Assembly (NCBI RefSeq): GCF_005166025.1
Contig: NZ_CP028923.1
Coordinates: 1,676,001-1,740,000 of the forward strand
Length of the DNA: 64,000 nucleotides
Origin: Mangrovivirga cuniculi
GTDB taxonomy: Bacteria; Bacteroidota; Bacteroidia; Cytophagales; Cyclobacteriaceae
Direction: 5' to 3'
In this document: positions 48,047 through 57,687 of the stretch, piece after piece
Position numbering within the stretch: the first letter of the stretch is position 1
Layout: the number at the start of each line of letters is the position of its first letter
The notes under the pieces: model-generated
The model's input: only the letters and a program-made list of their open reading frames with translations
Databases searched by the model: none
Told to the model about the DNA's origin: nothing
Program-made: the position numbers and the translations under genes

Positions 48047-49381
48047 ATGGTTTCCGATAGTCTATCTGTCAATTTTATAAAGAATATTTCTCAGGCATTA
48101 GATCTCAAAAATAATGCCGTTTGTTATGTTGCATGTAGTGGAGGACTAGATTCAACAGTTTTAGCATATCTTTCTGTCCATGCAGGACTAAATACCATTT
48201 TACTACACTGTAATTTTCAATTAAGGGGAGAGGAATCAGAGAATGATGAAGAATTCGTCCGCCAGTTAGCCAATGATCTTGGCGTAAAATGCCTGATAAA
48301 GAAATTTGATACCGATAGGGTTTCATCATCAACAGGTGAGAATACACAAGTTACAGCCAGAAACTTACGATATAATTGGTTCGAATCCATTTTAGGAGAA
48401 AAGGATTATCTGCTAACCGCACACCATCATAATGATAATGTAGAGACTTTAATTTTTAATTTAATAAAAGGCGCAGGAGTTAAAGGATTAAGGGGTATTC
48501 CTGAAATAAGAGGAAAGATTTATAGACCATTGTTGAATTTCTCCAGGGATCAACTGGAAAGTTTTGCGACCAAATATGGTATAAAGTGGAGGGAGGACAG
48601 CAGTAATTTTTCAGATAAGTACAATAGAAATTACCTTAGAAATAATGTTATTCCGTCGTTTAAGGAAATAAACCCTTCGTTTATTGAAACAATGAAGTCT
48701 CAGATGGAATATTTCAGAAGGCTGGAATCATTTTATGACAGGGGATATAAAGAGTTTATAAAAAAGGAGTTAGTAGAGTTTAAGGGGTTTAAAGCTTTTG
48801 AAATTTCAAGAGTTACATACCATCCTGATCACAAGTTGTTTTTATCTGATTTATTTAATCGCCTTGGGTTTACAGAAAGTCAGGCGAATGATATATTTTC
48901 CTCTGTCAAAGGATCTTCTGGTAAAATATTCGAATCTCCAAATGCAAAAATAATCAGGGACAGAAATCATTGGTTGATTGATTTTTCAATGGGCGATGAT
49001 ATTAAAATTAAAAAGGAGTTGACTTTTCCAGGTGAAAGTCAAGTTCAGGGTAAGACAATAGTTTCTTCAATATTTTCTGTAGATGAATACAAGATTGATC
49101 CGGACCCGAATAAGGCTGCTTTGGACCTTGATAAATTGAAAAAGCCATTAATAATAAGAAGTTGGTATGAAGGTGACTGGTTTGTTCCTTTAGGGATGAA
49201 AGGTAAAAAAAAGTTGAGTGATTTTATGATTGATGCCAAAATTCCGCTATCATTGAAAAGCAAGATTTTGGTAGTCGAATCTGGTGGAGAGATAGTTTGG
49301 GTAGTAGGTTTCCGGATCGACAACAGGTTTAAATTAACTTCTAATACAAGAAAAATACTTCAGCTAAGTGTTAAAGATTAA
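48047..49381 (+). CDS. tilS: tRNA(Ile)-lysidine synthase
   Basis: 444 residues, N-type ATP pyrophosphatase. PP-loop ACSGGLDSTVLAYL near residue 28, LTAHHHNDNVETLIFNLIKGAG and the substrate loop RNYLRNNVIPSFKEINPS. C-terminal domains carry WYEGDWFVPLGMKGKKKLSDF, typical of TilS. It converts C34 of tRNA-Ile(CAU) to lysidine so AUA is read as Ile. Start ATG at 48047; the stop overlaps the next gene by 14 bp. Confidence 0.96.
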   Translation: MVSDSLSVNFIKNISQALDLKNNAVCYVACSGGLDSTVLAYLSVHAGLNTILLHCNFQLRGEESENDEEFVRQLANDLGVKCLIKKFDTDRVSSSTGENTQVTARNLRYNWFESILGEKDYLLTAHHHNDNVETLIFNLIKGAGVKGLRGIPEIRGKIYRPLLNFSRDQLESFATKYGIKWREDSSNFSDKYNRNYLRNNVIPSFKEINPSFIETMKSQMEYFRRLESFYDRGYKEFIKKELVEFKGFKAFEISRVTYHPDHKLFLSDLFNRLGFTESQANDIFSSVKGSSGKIFESPNAKIIRDRNHWLIDFSMGDDIKIKKELTFPGESQVQGKTIVSSIFSVDEYKIDPDPNKAALDLDKLKKPLIIRSWYEGDWFVPLGMKGKKKLSDFMIDAKIPLSLKSKILVVESGGEIVWVVGFRIDNRFKLTSNTRKILQLSVKD

Positions 49382-49898
49382 AAATCCCTTTAAGAGAAAA
49401 TATTCCGAGAAGGAACTCGAAATGTACGAGTTTCTCAAGGAGCTGACGTTATTTAAAGAACTTACGCTTGAGGAATTATCTAATTTTGTGCCCTACATGT
49501 TTTTAAGGCGTTATAAGCACAACGAGGCTGTTTTCTTTAAAGATGATCCCAGTCATGCATTATATATTTTGAAATCAGGAAAAATAAGCCTTAATCTTGA
49601 TCTTAAAGGGAAATTTGAACGTCTTGCTGTTATACATGCTACTGATACTTTTGGAGAAAATTCAATTCTCATTAATAAAAAGAGACTTTATCATGCATTG
49701 GTGATGACTGAAACTGCCGAGATTTTTGCTATTCCTCAAATAAATATTCACGAAATTTTCAGTAATCAACCGACGATAAAAGCTAAAATGATGGAGAACT
49801 TATCTGGTATGAATAATAAATTCATGGAGGACCTGTTCTTTGCCTACCAATCTTCATTCGGCTTTTTCTCAATGGCTCTTGCTTATAAGAATAAGTAA
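49368..49898 (+). CDS. Cyclic nucleotide-binding domain protein (Crp/Fnr-like, no HTH)
   Basis: 176 residues from GTG at 49368. One cNMP-binding beta roll: YKHNEAVFFKDDPSHALYIL, KSGKISLNLDLKGKFERLAV and DTFGENSILINKKRLYHALV, with a C-terminal helix. No DNA-binding helix-turn-helix follows, and the conserved Arg of the phosphate-binding cassette is not obvious, so ligand binding is uncertain. It overlaps tilS by 14 bp, suggesting co-translation. Role unknown. Confidence 0.82.
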   Translation: MLKIKNPFKRKYSEKELEMYEFLKELTLFKELTLEELSNFVPYMFLRRYKHNEAVFFKDDPSHALYILKSGKISLNLDLKGKFERLAVIHATDTFGENSILINKKRLYHALVMTETAEIFAIPQINIHEIFSNQPTIKAKMMENLSGMNNKFMEDLFFAYQSSFGFFSMALAYKNK

Positions 49899-49945
49899 AA
49901 TTTGTGTTTCATTCGATTTAGACTGAAAGTATGGGACTTTCTTTA

Positions 49946-49953
49946 TAAATTTG
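49946..49953 (+). promoter_or_regulatory. -7 box candidate for mdh
   Basis: TAAATTTG matches TAnnTTTG; an ACTG lies 20 nt upstream (49922-49925) at the -33 position. Predicted start near 49957, about 40 nt before the mdh ATG. Confidence 0.5.
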
Positions 49954-49996
49954 TCTGCGATAAAAATGACACAATTATCTTAAACCGAACACAAAT

Positions 49997-50926
49997 ATGA
50001 AAGTTACTGTAGTAGGAGCGGGTAATGTTGGTGCTACTTGCGCTGATGTTCTTGCTTACCGAGAAATTGCTAACGAAGTAGTATTGTTGGATATTAAAGA
50101 AGGGGTGGCAGAAGGAAAATCCCTTGATATCTGGCAAAAATCTCCAATAAACCTGTATGACACCCGAACTATAGGTTCTACAAATGATTACTCAAAAACT
50201 GCCGGAAGTGATGTAGTTGTAATTACATCAGGCCTTCCAAGAAAGCCGGGTATGAGTCGTGATGATTTGATCGAAACTAATGCGGGCATTGTAAAACAGG
50301 TAACCGAAAATGTGGTAAAACATTCACCTGATGCAATCATTATCGTAGTATCGAATCCACTGGATGTAATGACCTACCAGGCTCACATTACTTCTGAATT
50401 CCCAAGAACGAAGGTTATGGGAATGGCTGGTATCCTTGATACAGCAAGATACAGAGCTTTCCTTGCAGAGGAATTAAATGTTTCTCCAAAGGATATTCAG
50501 GCTGTATTAATGGGAGGTCATGGTGATACCATGGTTCCACTTCCAAGATACACTACTGTTGGAGGTATTCCTGTTACAGAGCTTATCGATAAAAGTAAAC
50601 TTGATGAGATCATCGAAAGAACTAAATTCGGTGGTGGTGAACTTGTTAAGTTAATGGGGACTTCAGCATGGTACGCTCCGGGATCGGCAGCAGCTCAAAT
50701 GGTTGAGGCTATCGTTCGTGATCAGAGAAGAGTATTCCCTGTTTGTGTGAAATTAGATGGTGAATATGGTATCGATGACGTTTATCTTGGAGTACCTGTT
50801 ATTCTAGGAAAAAATGGTATCGAAAAAGTGATAGAACTTGATCTTAATGATGATGAGAAAAAACTTCTTGAAGAATCAAGAAATCACGTTAAAGAAGTGA
50901 TGCAAGTATTGGATAGCAAGAGATAA
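49997..50926 (+). CDS. mdh: Malate dehydrogenase (LDH-like type)
   Basis: 309 residues, NAD-dependent oxidation of malate to oxaloacetate in the TCA cycle. Rossmann VTVVGAGNVGATCADVLA, Asp of LLDIKEGVAEGK (favours NAD), substrate loop TSGLPRKPGMSRDDLIETN, VSNPLDVMTY, catalytic His in VLMGGHGDTMVPLPRYTTV, and GSAAAQMVEAI. Length and motifs fit the LDH-like group. Monocistronic with its own promoter candidate and terminator. Confidence 0.97.
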   Translation: MKVTVVGAGNVGATCADVLAYREIANEVVLLDIKEGVAEGKSLDIWQKSPINLYDTRTIGSTNDYSKTAGSDVVVITSGLPRKPGMSRDDLIETNAGIVKQVTENVVKHSPDAIIIVVSNPLDVMTYQAHITSEFPRTKVMGMAGILDTARYRAFLAEELNVSPKDIQAVLMGGHGDTMVPLPRYTTVGGIPVTELIDKSKLDEIIERTKFGGGELVKLMGTSAWYAPGSAAAQMVEAIVRDQRRVFPVCVKLDGEYGIDDVYLGVPVILGKNGIEKVIELDLNDDEKKLLEESRNHVKEVMQVLDSKR

Positions 50927-50950
50927 TTAATCTTGCTTAGATAAAACAAA

Positions 50951-50976
50951 AAAAACCGCCCTTTTCGGCGGTTTTT
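50951..50976. terminator. Bidirectional terminator between mdh and the PKD gene
   Basis: Perfect inverted repeat AAAAACCGCC (50951-50960) with GGCGGTTTTT (50967-50976), 6-nt loop CTTTTC. A- and T-runs on both sides serve both convergent genes; the minus-strand gene's stop is at 50980-50982. Confidence 0.92.
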
Positions 50977-50979
50977 TTG

Positions 50980-53900
50980 TTACTGGAGAAGTAGAACATC
51001 TCCTACCTTTGTTGTTTCTTCATTATTATTAAAAACTGCCCTTATCTTATACACATACACATCTTCCTGGCATAATTTATCTTTATAATAACCATCCCAG
51101 CCTTGTTTAGTGCTAAAGCTTTCAAACAATAACTCACCCCACTTATTGAATATTTGTAATTGATATTCTTTCACACCTTCTATCAAAGGCCTGAATATGT
51201 CGTTTCTTCCAACTTCACCATCCACATATCCTCCGGAAGGCCCGGTAGGGTCAGGACTGAATACGTTTGGTACTCTGAACCTACCCGTTGTAATGGTTTC
51301 TACAGCTCCCTCTATTGTTAGAGTATCTGCACAACCATTTTCACTTTGTGCAATAAGGGTGATGGTATAATCACCCTCCGTTTCATATTGATGAACAGGA
51401 TTTGTTTGTGTAGAGGTATTTCCATCACCAAAATCCCAGAAGTATGAGGTAGCATTAGTACTTCTGTTAATAAAAGTAGCCTCATCATCCGGCAGGTAAA
51501 CAGGGAATGGCCTTATTACAAAATCAGCATATGGAGTTTCCAGGACTTCGATTTTTTGTTCCGAAACTAAAACATCTTCTCCAAAATCTGAGGAGGCTGT
51601 CAGGCTGACCTCGTAAATACCAGGTGATCTGTAAGAGTGTATCGGATCAATTTCTGCAGATGTATTTCCATCTCCAAAATCCCATAGATAATTCGTGGCA
51701 TTTTCTGATAAGTTTGTAAAATATACTGTTAATGGTGAACAACCAACCCATGGTTCAAAAACGAAATCTGCAATAGGACCAGATGGAGAAATTGTTACTT
51801 GCTGAGAGATTTGTTCAATACATCCTCCGTCACTTACTGTTAACGTAATAATGTAATTACCAGCCTCTGCATAGGTATGTGTGCCCGGAGCATAACCTGT
51901 AACTATCGTTCCATCTCCAAAATCCCATTCATAGCTTAATTCGCTACTTTGAGTAGAATTGTTGATTAAAGATACTGTTGCATTTGGATATATCTGGTTC
52001 TCCGGAGTGGCGCTAAATGCAGCCATGAAATTAGTCTGAGCAGGAATCGTGAATGTTTGTTCTTCTGTACTGCTTTTACATAATGTGGAATTAGTTGTGG
52101 TGAGGCGAACAGTAATCGTTTTATCAGCTTCACCTGCAGCAGGACGCACATATGTTTGCTCAATGAAATCCTGATCATTTGGAGGGAAAAATGAATTACC
52201 CTCATTAATGATCTCCCAGGTATATTGATATAATCCCTTCTGATCTGCATCATATATTACAGTATATTCTGTACAAGTAATCTCAGGTTCTGAAATTGTA
52301 AATGTTCCAGAAGGAATAGGGTTAATTCTGATCAGCATAGAGTTTCCTCTAAAACAAACACCGGTTTTTGCAGCTTCAACATAGACTCTGTATACTTTAG
52401 CTATTTGTTCTGAATTAGAGAATTCATAACTAAAAGATGGATTGGTTCCGCTATTTGTTACAGTATACAGCTGGTTACCTGTGTCTTCATCATAGACCGT
52501 CCAGGTATAAGTATCAGGTGAAAGTGACTGAGTTTCCGGAGTAACACTAAAGTTATAGGTCTGAGGAGAGCAATTGTTGGCATTTGGATCATAATCTGAA
52601 CTAACAAAGCTGGTAACAGGTGCAGGAGATACCGAAATACTTAAACTATTAGATCGATTGATACATCCCTGAGCAGAAACTGCTTCCATATAAACCTCAT
52701 AAACCAGGTTTGAACCTGTATCATTTATAAAAATTTCATTAAATGATGAAGTATAACCACTAACACCAGGTTCTCTGGTTGCAAATAATTCAGGCCCTGA
52801 ACCAGAATCCCTATACCACCTGTATTCATTGATTGTAGCTGTCTGGGTGGCATGGGAAGTATTATTTAGAGTTACTTCCAGGTCACTACATCCGGAAAGA
52901 GTATTAGCAGATATTGCAGACTGCGGCTGTGGGTTGATAGTTAACGCCTGTGTGAATATTTTAGCACATCCTGCACCATCTGTGGTGACTCTCAGGGCAG
53001 CAGTATACATACCACTGGAAGTATAGTTGTATGTTACATCATCTCCATTACTTGATGTCTGATCGGCATTAAAGGTTGTTCCGTCATAATCAAAATCCCA
53101 TTCATAAGAGATGATTCCTTCGGAAGCTAAAGCATCATAAGTTGAGGCATCAGCAAATAACACATCTTCACCAGAACAACTTCCAGTTGCAGAAAAATCT
53201 GGTTGTGGAGTATCGTAAAATGTAATGCTTTTCTCATCTATGGATTCACAGTTTGTTCCTGCATCCTTAGTTGTTAACCTCACCAGGTAATTTCCCTTCT
53301 GATCAAATATCCTGTTAAAAGGTCCAAGTTGGGTATCTGAAAAACCTGTTGAGGGATATGAATTAATCAAATTTCCATTTTGATCAAAAAACTCCCATTT
53401 CCACCTGGTATTCGCATCAATATTTTGTGTTCCGTCTACAAAAACCAATTCCTGTACTGTTCCTTCCTGTGAGTCAATACAAAATTGATTTTCAGATACA
53501 GGATTGCCTGAAACATCTTCTAAGTTAATATTTGCTACAGCTGTAGGTGAAATAGTAATTACCTTTTGAATTTCTACCTCACAATTACCTGCAGCGTTAA
53601 TATCCCTCACTTTATAGGTAATCAGTTTCTGACCGGGGTTTGAGAATGAAAATGTAGGATTTTCATCATTAGAAGTTCCCAGACTGTTCGTTCCTGTATT
53701 ATCATCGAAGAATTCCCAGGTATACCAATATCCCGCCCCTGCTATAGGAGGAGTTTCATTATCAAAATAAACCGGATCATCTATACAAAACAGGTCACTT
53801 AATGCACCCGAAGCATCCCCTTTTCGTGTGACAAAATCGGGTTCAGGGGACTCAACAATGACCACCCTGCCTGAGGCAACCACAGGGTCATTGTCACCAT

Positions 53901-54711
53901 CTATCATATCACCAGTGACCGGGTTTAAGCCATTACCATCAGTGACATCATTATCATATGCATTACATTGATTCCAGTTTCTCCAGGTTATCTCAAATTC
54001 TTTTCCAATATCTGCATTTGTTGTTGCGGGAACTGAAATGACATCACTCGTTTGAGCTAAGTCATCTATTGGATAGATTGGAGTTACATCAGTTTTATAA
54101 GGAAAAGCAGGAGCCGAACCGCCAACAGCAATTCCCGGAATTCTATTAGTTGCATCACCGGTACCATAGATCCATTGTCCCCATCTTGATGCAGCATTTT
54201 CACGAGTAGGCCTGGGATTACAATTCCAGTTACTATTATCTTCAAAAGTGATGTCAGCTGCATAGCCGGCGCAAACCCTATATGTATTTGGAGCTACCGC
54301 TGGTTCATCCTCAGTCCATACCACAACAGGGATTTGGAGTGGTTCAATACTTCCGAATGGACAGGCAGTATTTTCTGCATCAATGTTTATTATATATCCA
54401 CAATCTGTGGGAGAGGAGGCATAGGTATGTTCAATGATGGTTCCATTATTAGCTGCAGCGGAATAATCATCAGTTTGCTGATATGTTTCGATAGGGCTAC
54501 CATCTCCCCAATCCACATAATACATTGTACCCGCGGTGGAATTTAAGTATCGTAGCATTAATCTAACCTCAAAAGGAGCACATCCTGATGAAGAGGTTAA
54601 GAAATCAGAACCAGGTTCTACATTACAGGTTTGAGAATATAAATAATTTGGGCTTACTGCAAAAAAAATAAACAGCAAAAGCCCCAAAACTTTGTTTTGG
54701 CGATTTTCCAT
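50980..54711 (-). CDS. PKD-repeat surface protein with T9SS type B sorting domain
   Basis: 1243 residues. Signal peptide (LGLLLFIFFAVSPNYLYSQ), an N-terminal PKD-like domain (FEVRLMLRYLN, MYYVDWGDGSP), a long body of Ig/PKD-like beta domains, and at least three clear PKD repeats near the end with YEWDFGDGTIVTGY, YLWDFGDGNTSAE and YFWDFGDGNTSTQ (about residues 920-1130). The C-terminus is a gliding-motility-associated CHU_C domain: FRVPNVFSPDP, FRPLIEGVKEYQLQIFNKWGE, LFES..GWDGYYK and VYVYKIRA. It should be secreted by the type IX system and held at the surface, possibly as an adhesin; the ligand is unknown. Confidence 0.9.
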   Translation of the reverse strand: MENRQNKVLGLLLFIFFAVSPNYLYSQTCNVEPGSDFLTSSSGCAPFEVRLMLRYLNSTAGTMYYVDWGDGSPIETYQQTDDYSAAANNGTIIEHTYASSPTDCGYIINIDAENTACPFGSIEPLQIPVVVWTEDEPAVAPNTYRVCAGYAADITFEDNSNWNCNPRPTRENAASRWGQWIYGTGDATNRIPGIAVGGSAPAFPYKTDVTPIYPIDDLAQTSDVISVPATTNADIGKEFEITWRNWNQCNAYDNDVTDGNGLNPVTGDMIDGDNDPVVASGRVVIVESPEPDFVTRKGDASGALSDLFCIDDPVYFDNETPPIAGAGYWYTWEFFDDNTGTNSLGTSNDENPTFSFSNPGQKLITYKVRDINAAGNCEVEIQKVITISPTAVANINLEDVSGNPVSENQFCIDSQEGTVQELVFVDGTQNIDANTRWKWEFFDQNGNLINSYPSTGFSDTQLGPFNRIFDQKGNYLVRLTTKDAGTNCESIDEKSITFYDTPQPDFSATGSCSGEDVLFADASTYDALASEGIISYEWDFDYDGTTFNADQTSSNGDDVTYNYTSSGMYTAALRVTTDGAGCAKIFTQALTINPQPQSAISANTLSGCSDLEVTLNNTSHATQTATINEYRWYRDSGSGPELFATREPGVSGYTSSFNEIFINDTGSNLVYEVYMEAVSAQGCINRSNSLSISVSPAPVTSFVSSDYDPNANNCSPQTYNFSVTPETQSLSPDTYTWTVYDEDTGNQLYTVTNSGTNPSFSYEFSNSEQIAKVYRVYVEAAKTGVCFRGNSMLIRINPIPSGTFTISEPEITCTEYTVIYDADQKGLYQYTWEIINEGNSFFPPNDQDFIEQTYVRPAAGEADKTITVRLTTTNSTLCKSSTEEQTFTIPAQTNFMAAFSATPENQIYPNATVSLINNSTQSSELSYEWDFGDGTIVTGYAPGTHTYAEAGNYIITLTVSDGGCIEQISQQVTISPSGPIADFVFEPWVGCSPLTVYFTNLSENATNYLWDFGDGNTSAEIDPIHSYRSPGIYEVSLTASSDFGEDVLVSEQKIEVLETPYADFVIRPFPVYLPDDEATFINRSTNATSYFWDFGDGNTSTQTNPVHQYETEGDYTITLIAQSENGCADTLTIEGAVETITTGRFRVPNVFSPDPTGPSGGYVDGEVGRNDIFRPLIEGVKEYQLQIFNKWGELLFESFSTKQGWDGYYKDKLCQEDVYVYKIRAVFNNNEETTKVGDVLLLQ

Positions 54712-54880
54712 AAGCTGGTGGTAATCGAAAAAATTCTTTCAAGTATTTCTTTCCATTACAAAGGTTCGTAATAATATCCAATAATTCTGTCGAAAGAGAT
54801 TTCAAACCTTACATTCAAACAGAAATATATATAGTTGAGATTATAAAATTTTTGTTTTTCAAGAACTTTTTGCACTTCCG

Positions 54881-54911
54881 TTGTATTGGCATTTCAATAA
54901 ATATTATTTTG
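54881..54911 (+). promoter_or_regulatory. Promoter candidate for the 54945 gene
   Basis: TTG (54881-54883), 20-nt spacer, TTATTTTG (54904-54911), one mismatch from TAnnTTTG. Predicted leader about 30 nt. Weak support. Confidence 0.3.
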
Positions 54912-54944
54912 CAGTAGAAAACTAAAATCAAATTTTTTATTACC

Positions 54945-57680
54945 GTGCTAAAAAGACTTCTGACTATTTCGCTGGCCCTAATAATTATTGCAGGTATTTT
55001 GTATTTCTTTTTTTGGGAAGGAGAAAAAGTTTCTAAATGGAAAATAATACCTTCTAATGCACTGGCAATAGTTGAGGAACCTGATGTGAGTAGATCAAGA
55101 GATTCACTTTATCAAAGAGATGACTTTTTTGCGTTTTTCCTTGGTGATAATCCGGTAATTAAACTTAAAGATTCATTAGTTGAAAATTATGATTACAATC
55201 CTGATGTTGAATTAATAAATAAGGGTCTTAGTTATAGTGTCCATCAAACTGGTAAGGGACAATTAGATTATGTTTTCTATATCGATAAATCTATAGCAGG
55301 GTTAAATAAGGTTATAAATAATATTCACGGTTCGCTGCTGGAAAAAGATTTTTCTTTACAAAAAGAACCTTATGACGTCGAGGGTAAAGAAATTCAGACA
55401 TTTTTTAAGTCTAAGGATCTTTCAATTCATTATGTCGAGATCGGGTCCTTTGGCATTTTCTCTGATAATAATTTATTAATAGAAGATGTTATTAGGTGCT
55501 ATAATGGCAATCAAAAGTCATTTGAAGAAAAGTACAATAGGTCAGCACAAATAAAGGGAGCTGTCAGAGATGAAGGTAATGTTTACCTGAATGGAGATCA
55601 ATTTCAGGATTTCTTAGAACAAACTGTTGATCTGAAGTTTGCCGATAATTATGCCGGTTATAATTCGCTTTTTGAAGTAGGTGTTATCGATGTTAAAAGT
55701 ACCAAAGAATCAATTGATCTAAACGGATTTGCAATTAAGTCAGAAGATAAGCAAAGTTACCTGAATCTTTACGCTAGTCAAAAGGGGAGGAAATTCCGAT
55801 CTCCACAATATATTCCCCTGCAAGCTATTGAAGCAACATTCTTTTCAATTTCTGACAATGTTGTCTGGCAAAATGAATTGCAAAATTATCTACAAGTAAT
55901 TCAAGGGCAGGAGCTCAGAAAGCAATCGTCTATAAATAATAAATATGGTGTTAATATCGAACAATGGTATAAATCAGTCGGTTCCGAGCTGACCCTGGTT
56001 GAATTACCAACCGGTGATTATCAGAGTACGACTCATGCCTTGATCCAGGAACTTTCAGATATTGGAGCAGGCCTCAATATTTTGAATAAGCTGGCAGAAT
56101 CTTCCATGCAATCTGATTCTGTATATATAGAAGAATATGCAGGTATCGAAATAAGCGAGATTGCGATAAATGGAGTCCCTGAGTCATTATTTGGGCCTTA
56201 TTTTTCAGGCTTTTCATCATTGTACTATTCGGTAATTGACAATTTTCTGATTGTTACAGAAAGTGTTCCAGTGATGAAAAATATAATAAGAAGCCGGCAG
56301 GAAGAGAGCACTTGGGGCAAAAACCTTAAAATAGCATCAAGACTGGAAAAGAACATTGATGATGCTTCAATAGGAAAGCTAATAAATCTGAACAGAGCCT
56401 GGGAATTTTTCCCTGCTGTCGCTTCAGAAAAATATAAGACTTTACTAACAGATAATCCTTCTCCTTTAAGGGCTTTTGAATGGATGGCGATTCATTTGAG
56501 TGAATTAGATAGGAAATGGTATATCGCTGCGAATCTTGAGAAATCCAAGCGAATAAATATAGCCAGTCGGGAAACTTATGAATCAGTATTCAGGACAGAA
56601 TTTGATAATCCAATAAGAACTAAGCCTTTTGTAGTTAGAAATCATAATACTTTTGAAAACGAGGTTTTTTTACAGGATACAGCTAATGTGATCCATTTGA
56701 TTGGTAATTCAGGCCAGATTTTATGGAGTGATTCTTTGAGTGAAGAAATCAACGGAGAAGTTGATCAGGTTGATTTTTATCAGAACAATAAACTTCAATA
56801 CTTTTTATATACTGATTCAAGAATTCATATAATTGACAGGCTTGGAGATGAAATTGATGGATATCCATTGTTTGCAGAACCATCAACTTCAATCAAAGCA
56901 TCAAATGTAATAGATTATGATAACTCAAAAAGATATAGGATTACTTATTCCGATTATTCCGGAAATGTATACCTGTATAATAAGGATCGGCAATTATTAA
57001 AAGGATGGAATCCGAAATCATTTGAACATCGGCTTATAGAACCGATGAAACATCTTCGGGTCAGAAAGAAAGATCTGATGATTAATATGACTGAAAACGG
57101 AATGGTGCACATCACTAACCGCCGTGGTGAATACTATGATAACTTTCCTCTTAACCTGGGTGACCAGGTAAGGAATGACCTTTTTATCAGACAAGGAGCA
57201 TCTTTTAAACAAACTTTGCTGGCAACAATTTCTGCAGGGGGTAAATTATTTGAATTTAATCTGAATGGTCAAATAACCAGAGAAAAGCAGTTGATAAAGA
57301 TCGGTCCGAATACTCGGTTTGAAATAATTCCCGATGCCCTGGAAAAGACTTATTTAGTTGCAGCAATAGACGGAACCCGGGTCAGGATTTTATCAAAAGA
57401 CCTGAATGTATTATTTGAAAAGGATTTTCTTAAAACAGACCAGTTAAGTTTCCAATATTATCAGTTTTCTGCCACCGAACAGATCATCATTATCAACGAT
57501 GGGGTTCAGCAAATGTCATATTTGTATAATAGACGCGGTGATTTATTAAACGGCAGACCGTTTCAAAGCAGTCATGATATTGCCTTATTGTATTTTGAAA
57601 ATGAGAAAAGCTACAAAGCCTACTGCGTATATAAAGATGCACTTCAGGTTTATGAGTTTGATGCTTTACCTCCGATTTAA
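54945..57680 (+). CDS. Membrane-anchored protein of unknown function, 911 residues
   Basis: Not recognised. GTG start at 54945. One N-terminal helix (LLTISLALIIIAGILYFFFW) anchors it in the inner membrane with the rest in the periplasm. The middle (about 60-540) looks like a two-part alpha/beta region with similarity in style to DUF3352-type proteins. The C-terminal third (about 570-905) contains WD/PQQ-like blades: VIHLIGNSGQILWSDSL, RIHIIDRLGDEIDGYPLF, VYLYNKDRQLLKGWNPKS and VHITNRRGEYYDNFPLNLG, consistent with a beta-propeller. Its gene is isolated between a divergent surface protein and a convergent methyltransferase. Confidence 0.7.
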   Translation: MLKRLLTISLALIIIAGILYFFFWEGEKVSKWKIIPSNALAIVEEPDVSRSRDSLYQRDDFFAFFLGDNPVIKLKDSLVENYDYNPDVELINKGLSYSVHQTGKGQLDYVFYIDKSIAGLNKVINNIHGSLLEKDFSLQKEPYDVEGKEIQTFFKSKDLSIHYVEIGSFGIFSDNNLLIEDVIRCYNGNQKSFEEKYNRSAQIKGAVRDEGNVYLNGDQFQDFLEQTVDLKFADNYAGYNSLFEVGVIDVKSTKESIDLNGFAIKSEDKQSYLNLYASQKGRKFRSPQYIPLQAIEATFFSISDNVVWQNELQNYLQVIQGQELRKQSSINNKYGVNIEQWYKSVGSELTLVELPTGDYQSTTHALIQELSDIGAGLNILNKLAESSMQSDSVYIEEYAGIEISEIAINGVPESLFGPYFSGFSSLYYSVIDNFLIVTESVPVMKNIIRSRQEESTWGKNLKIASRLEKNIDDASIGKLINLNRAWEFFPAVASEKYKTLLTDNPSPLRAFEWMAIHLSELDRKWYIAANLEKSKRINIASRETYESVFRTEFDNPIRTKPFVVRNHNTFENEVFLQDTANVIHLIGNSGQILWSDSLSEEINGEVDQVDFYQNNKLQYFLYTDSRIHIIDRLGDEIDGYPLFAEPSTSIKASNVIDYDNSKRYRITYSDYSGNVYLYNKDRQLLKGWNPKSFEHRLIEPMKHLRVRKKDLMINMTENGMVHITNRRGEYYDNFPLNLGDQVRNDLFIRQGASFKQTLLATISAGGKLFEFNLNGQITREKQLIKIGPNTRFEIIPDALEKTYLVAAIDGTRVRILSKDLNVLFEKDFLKTDQLSFQYYQFSATEQIIIINDGVQQMSYLYNRRGDLLNGRPFQSSHDIALLYFENEKSYKAYCVYKDALQVYEFDALPPI

Positions 57681-57687
57681 ATTAATA

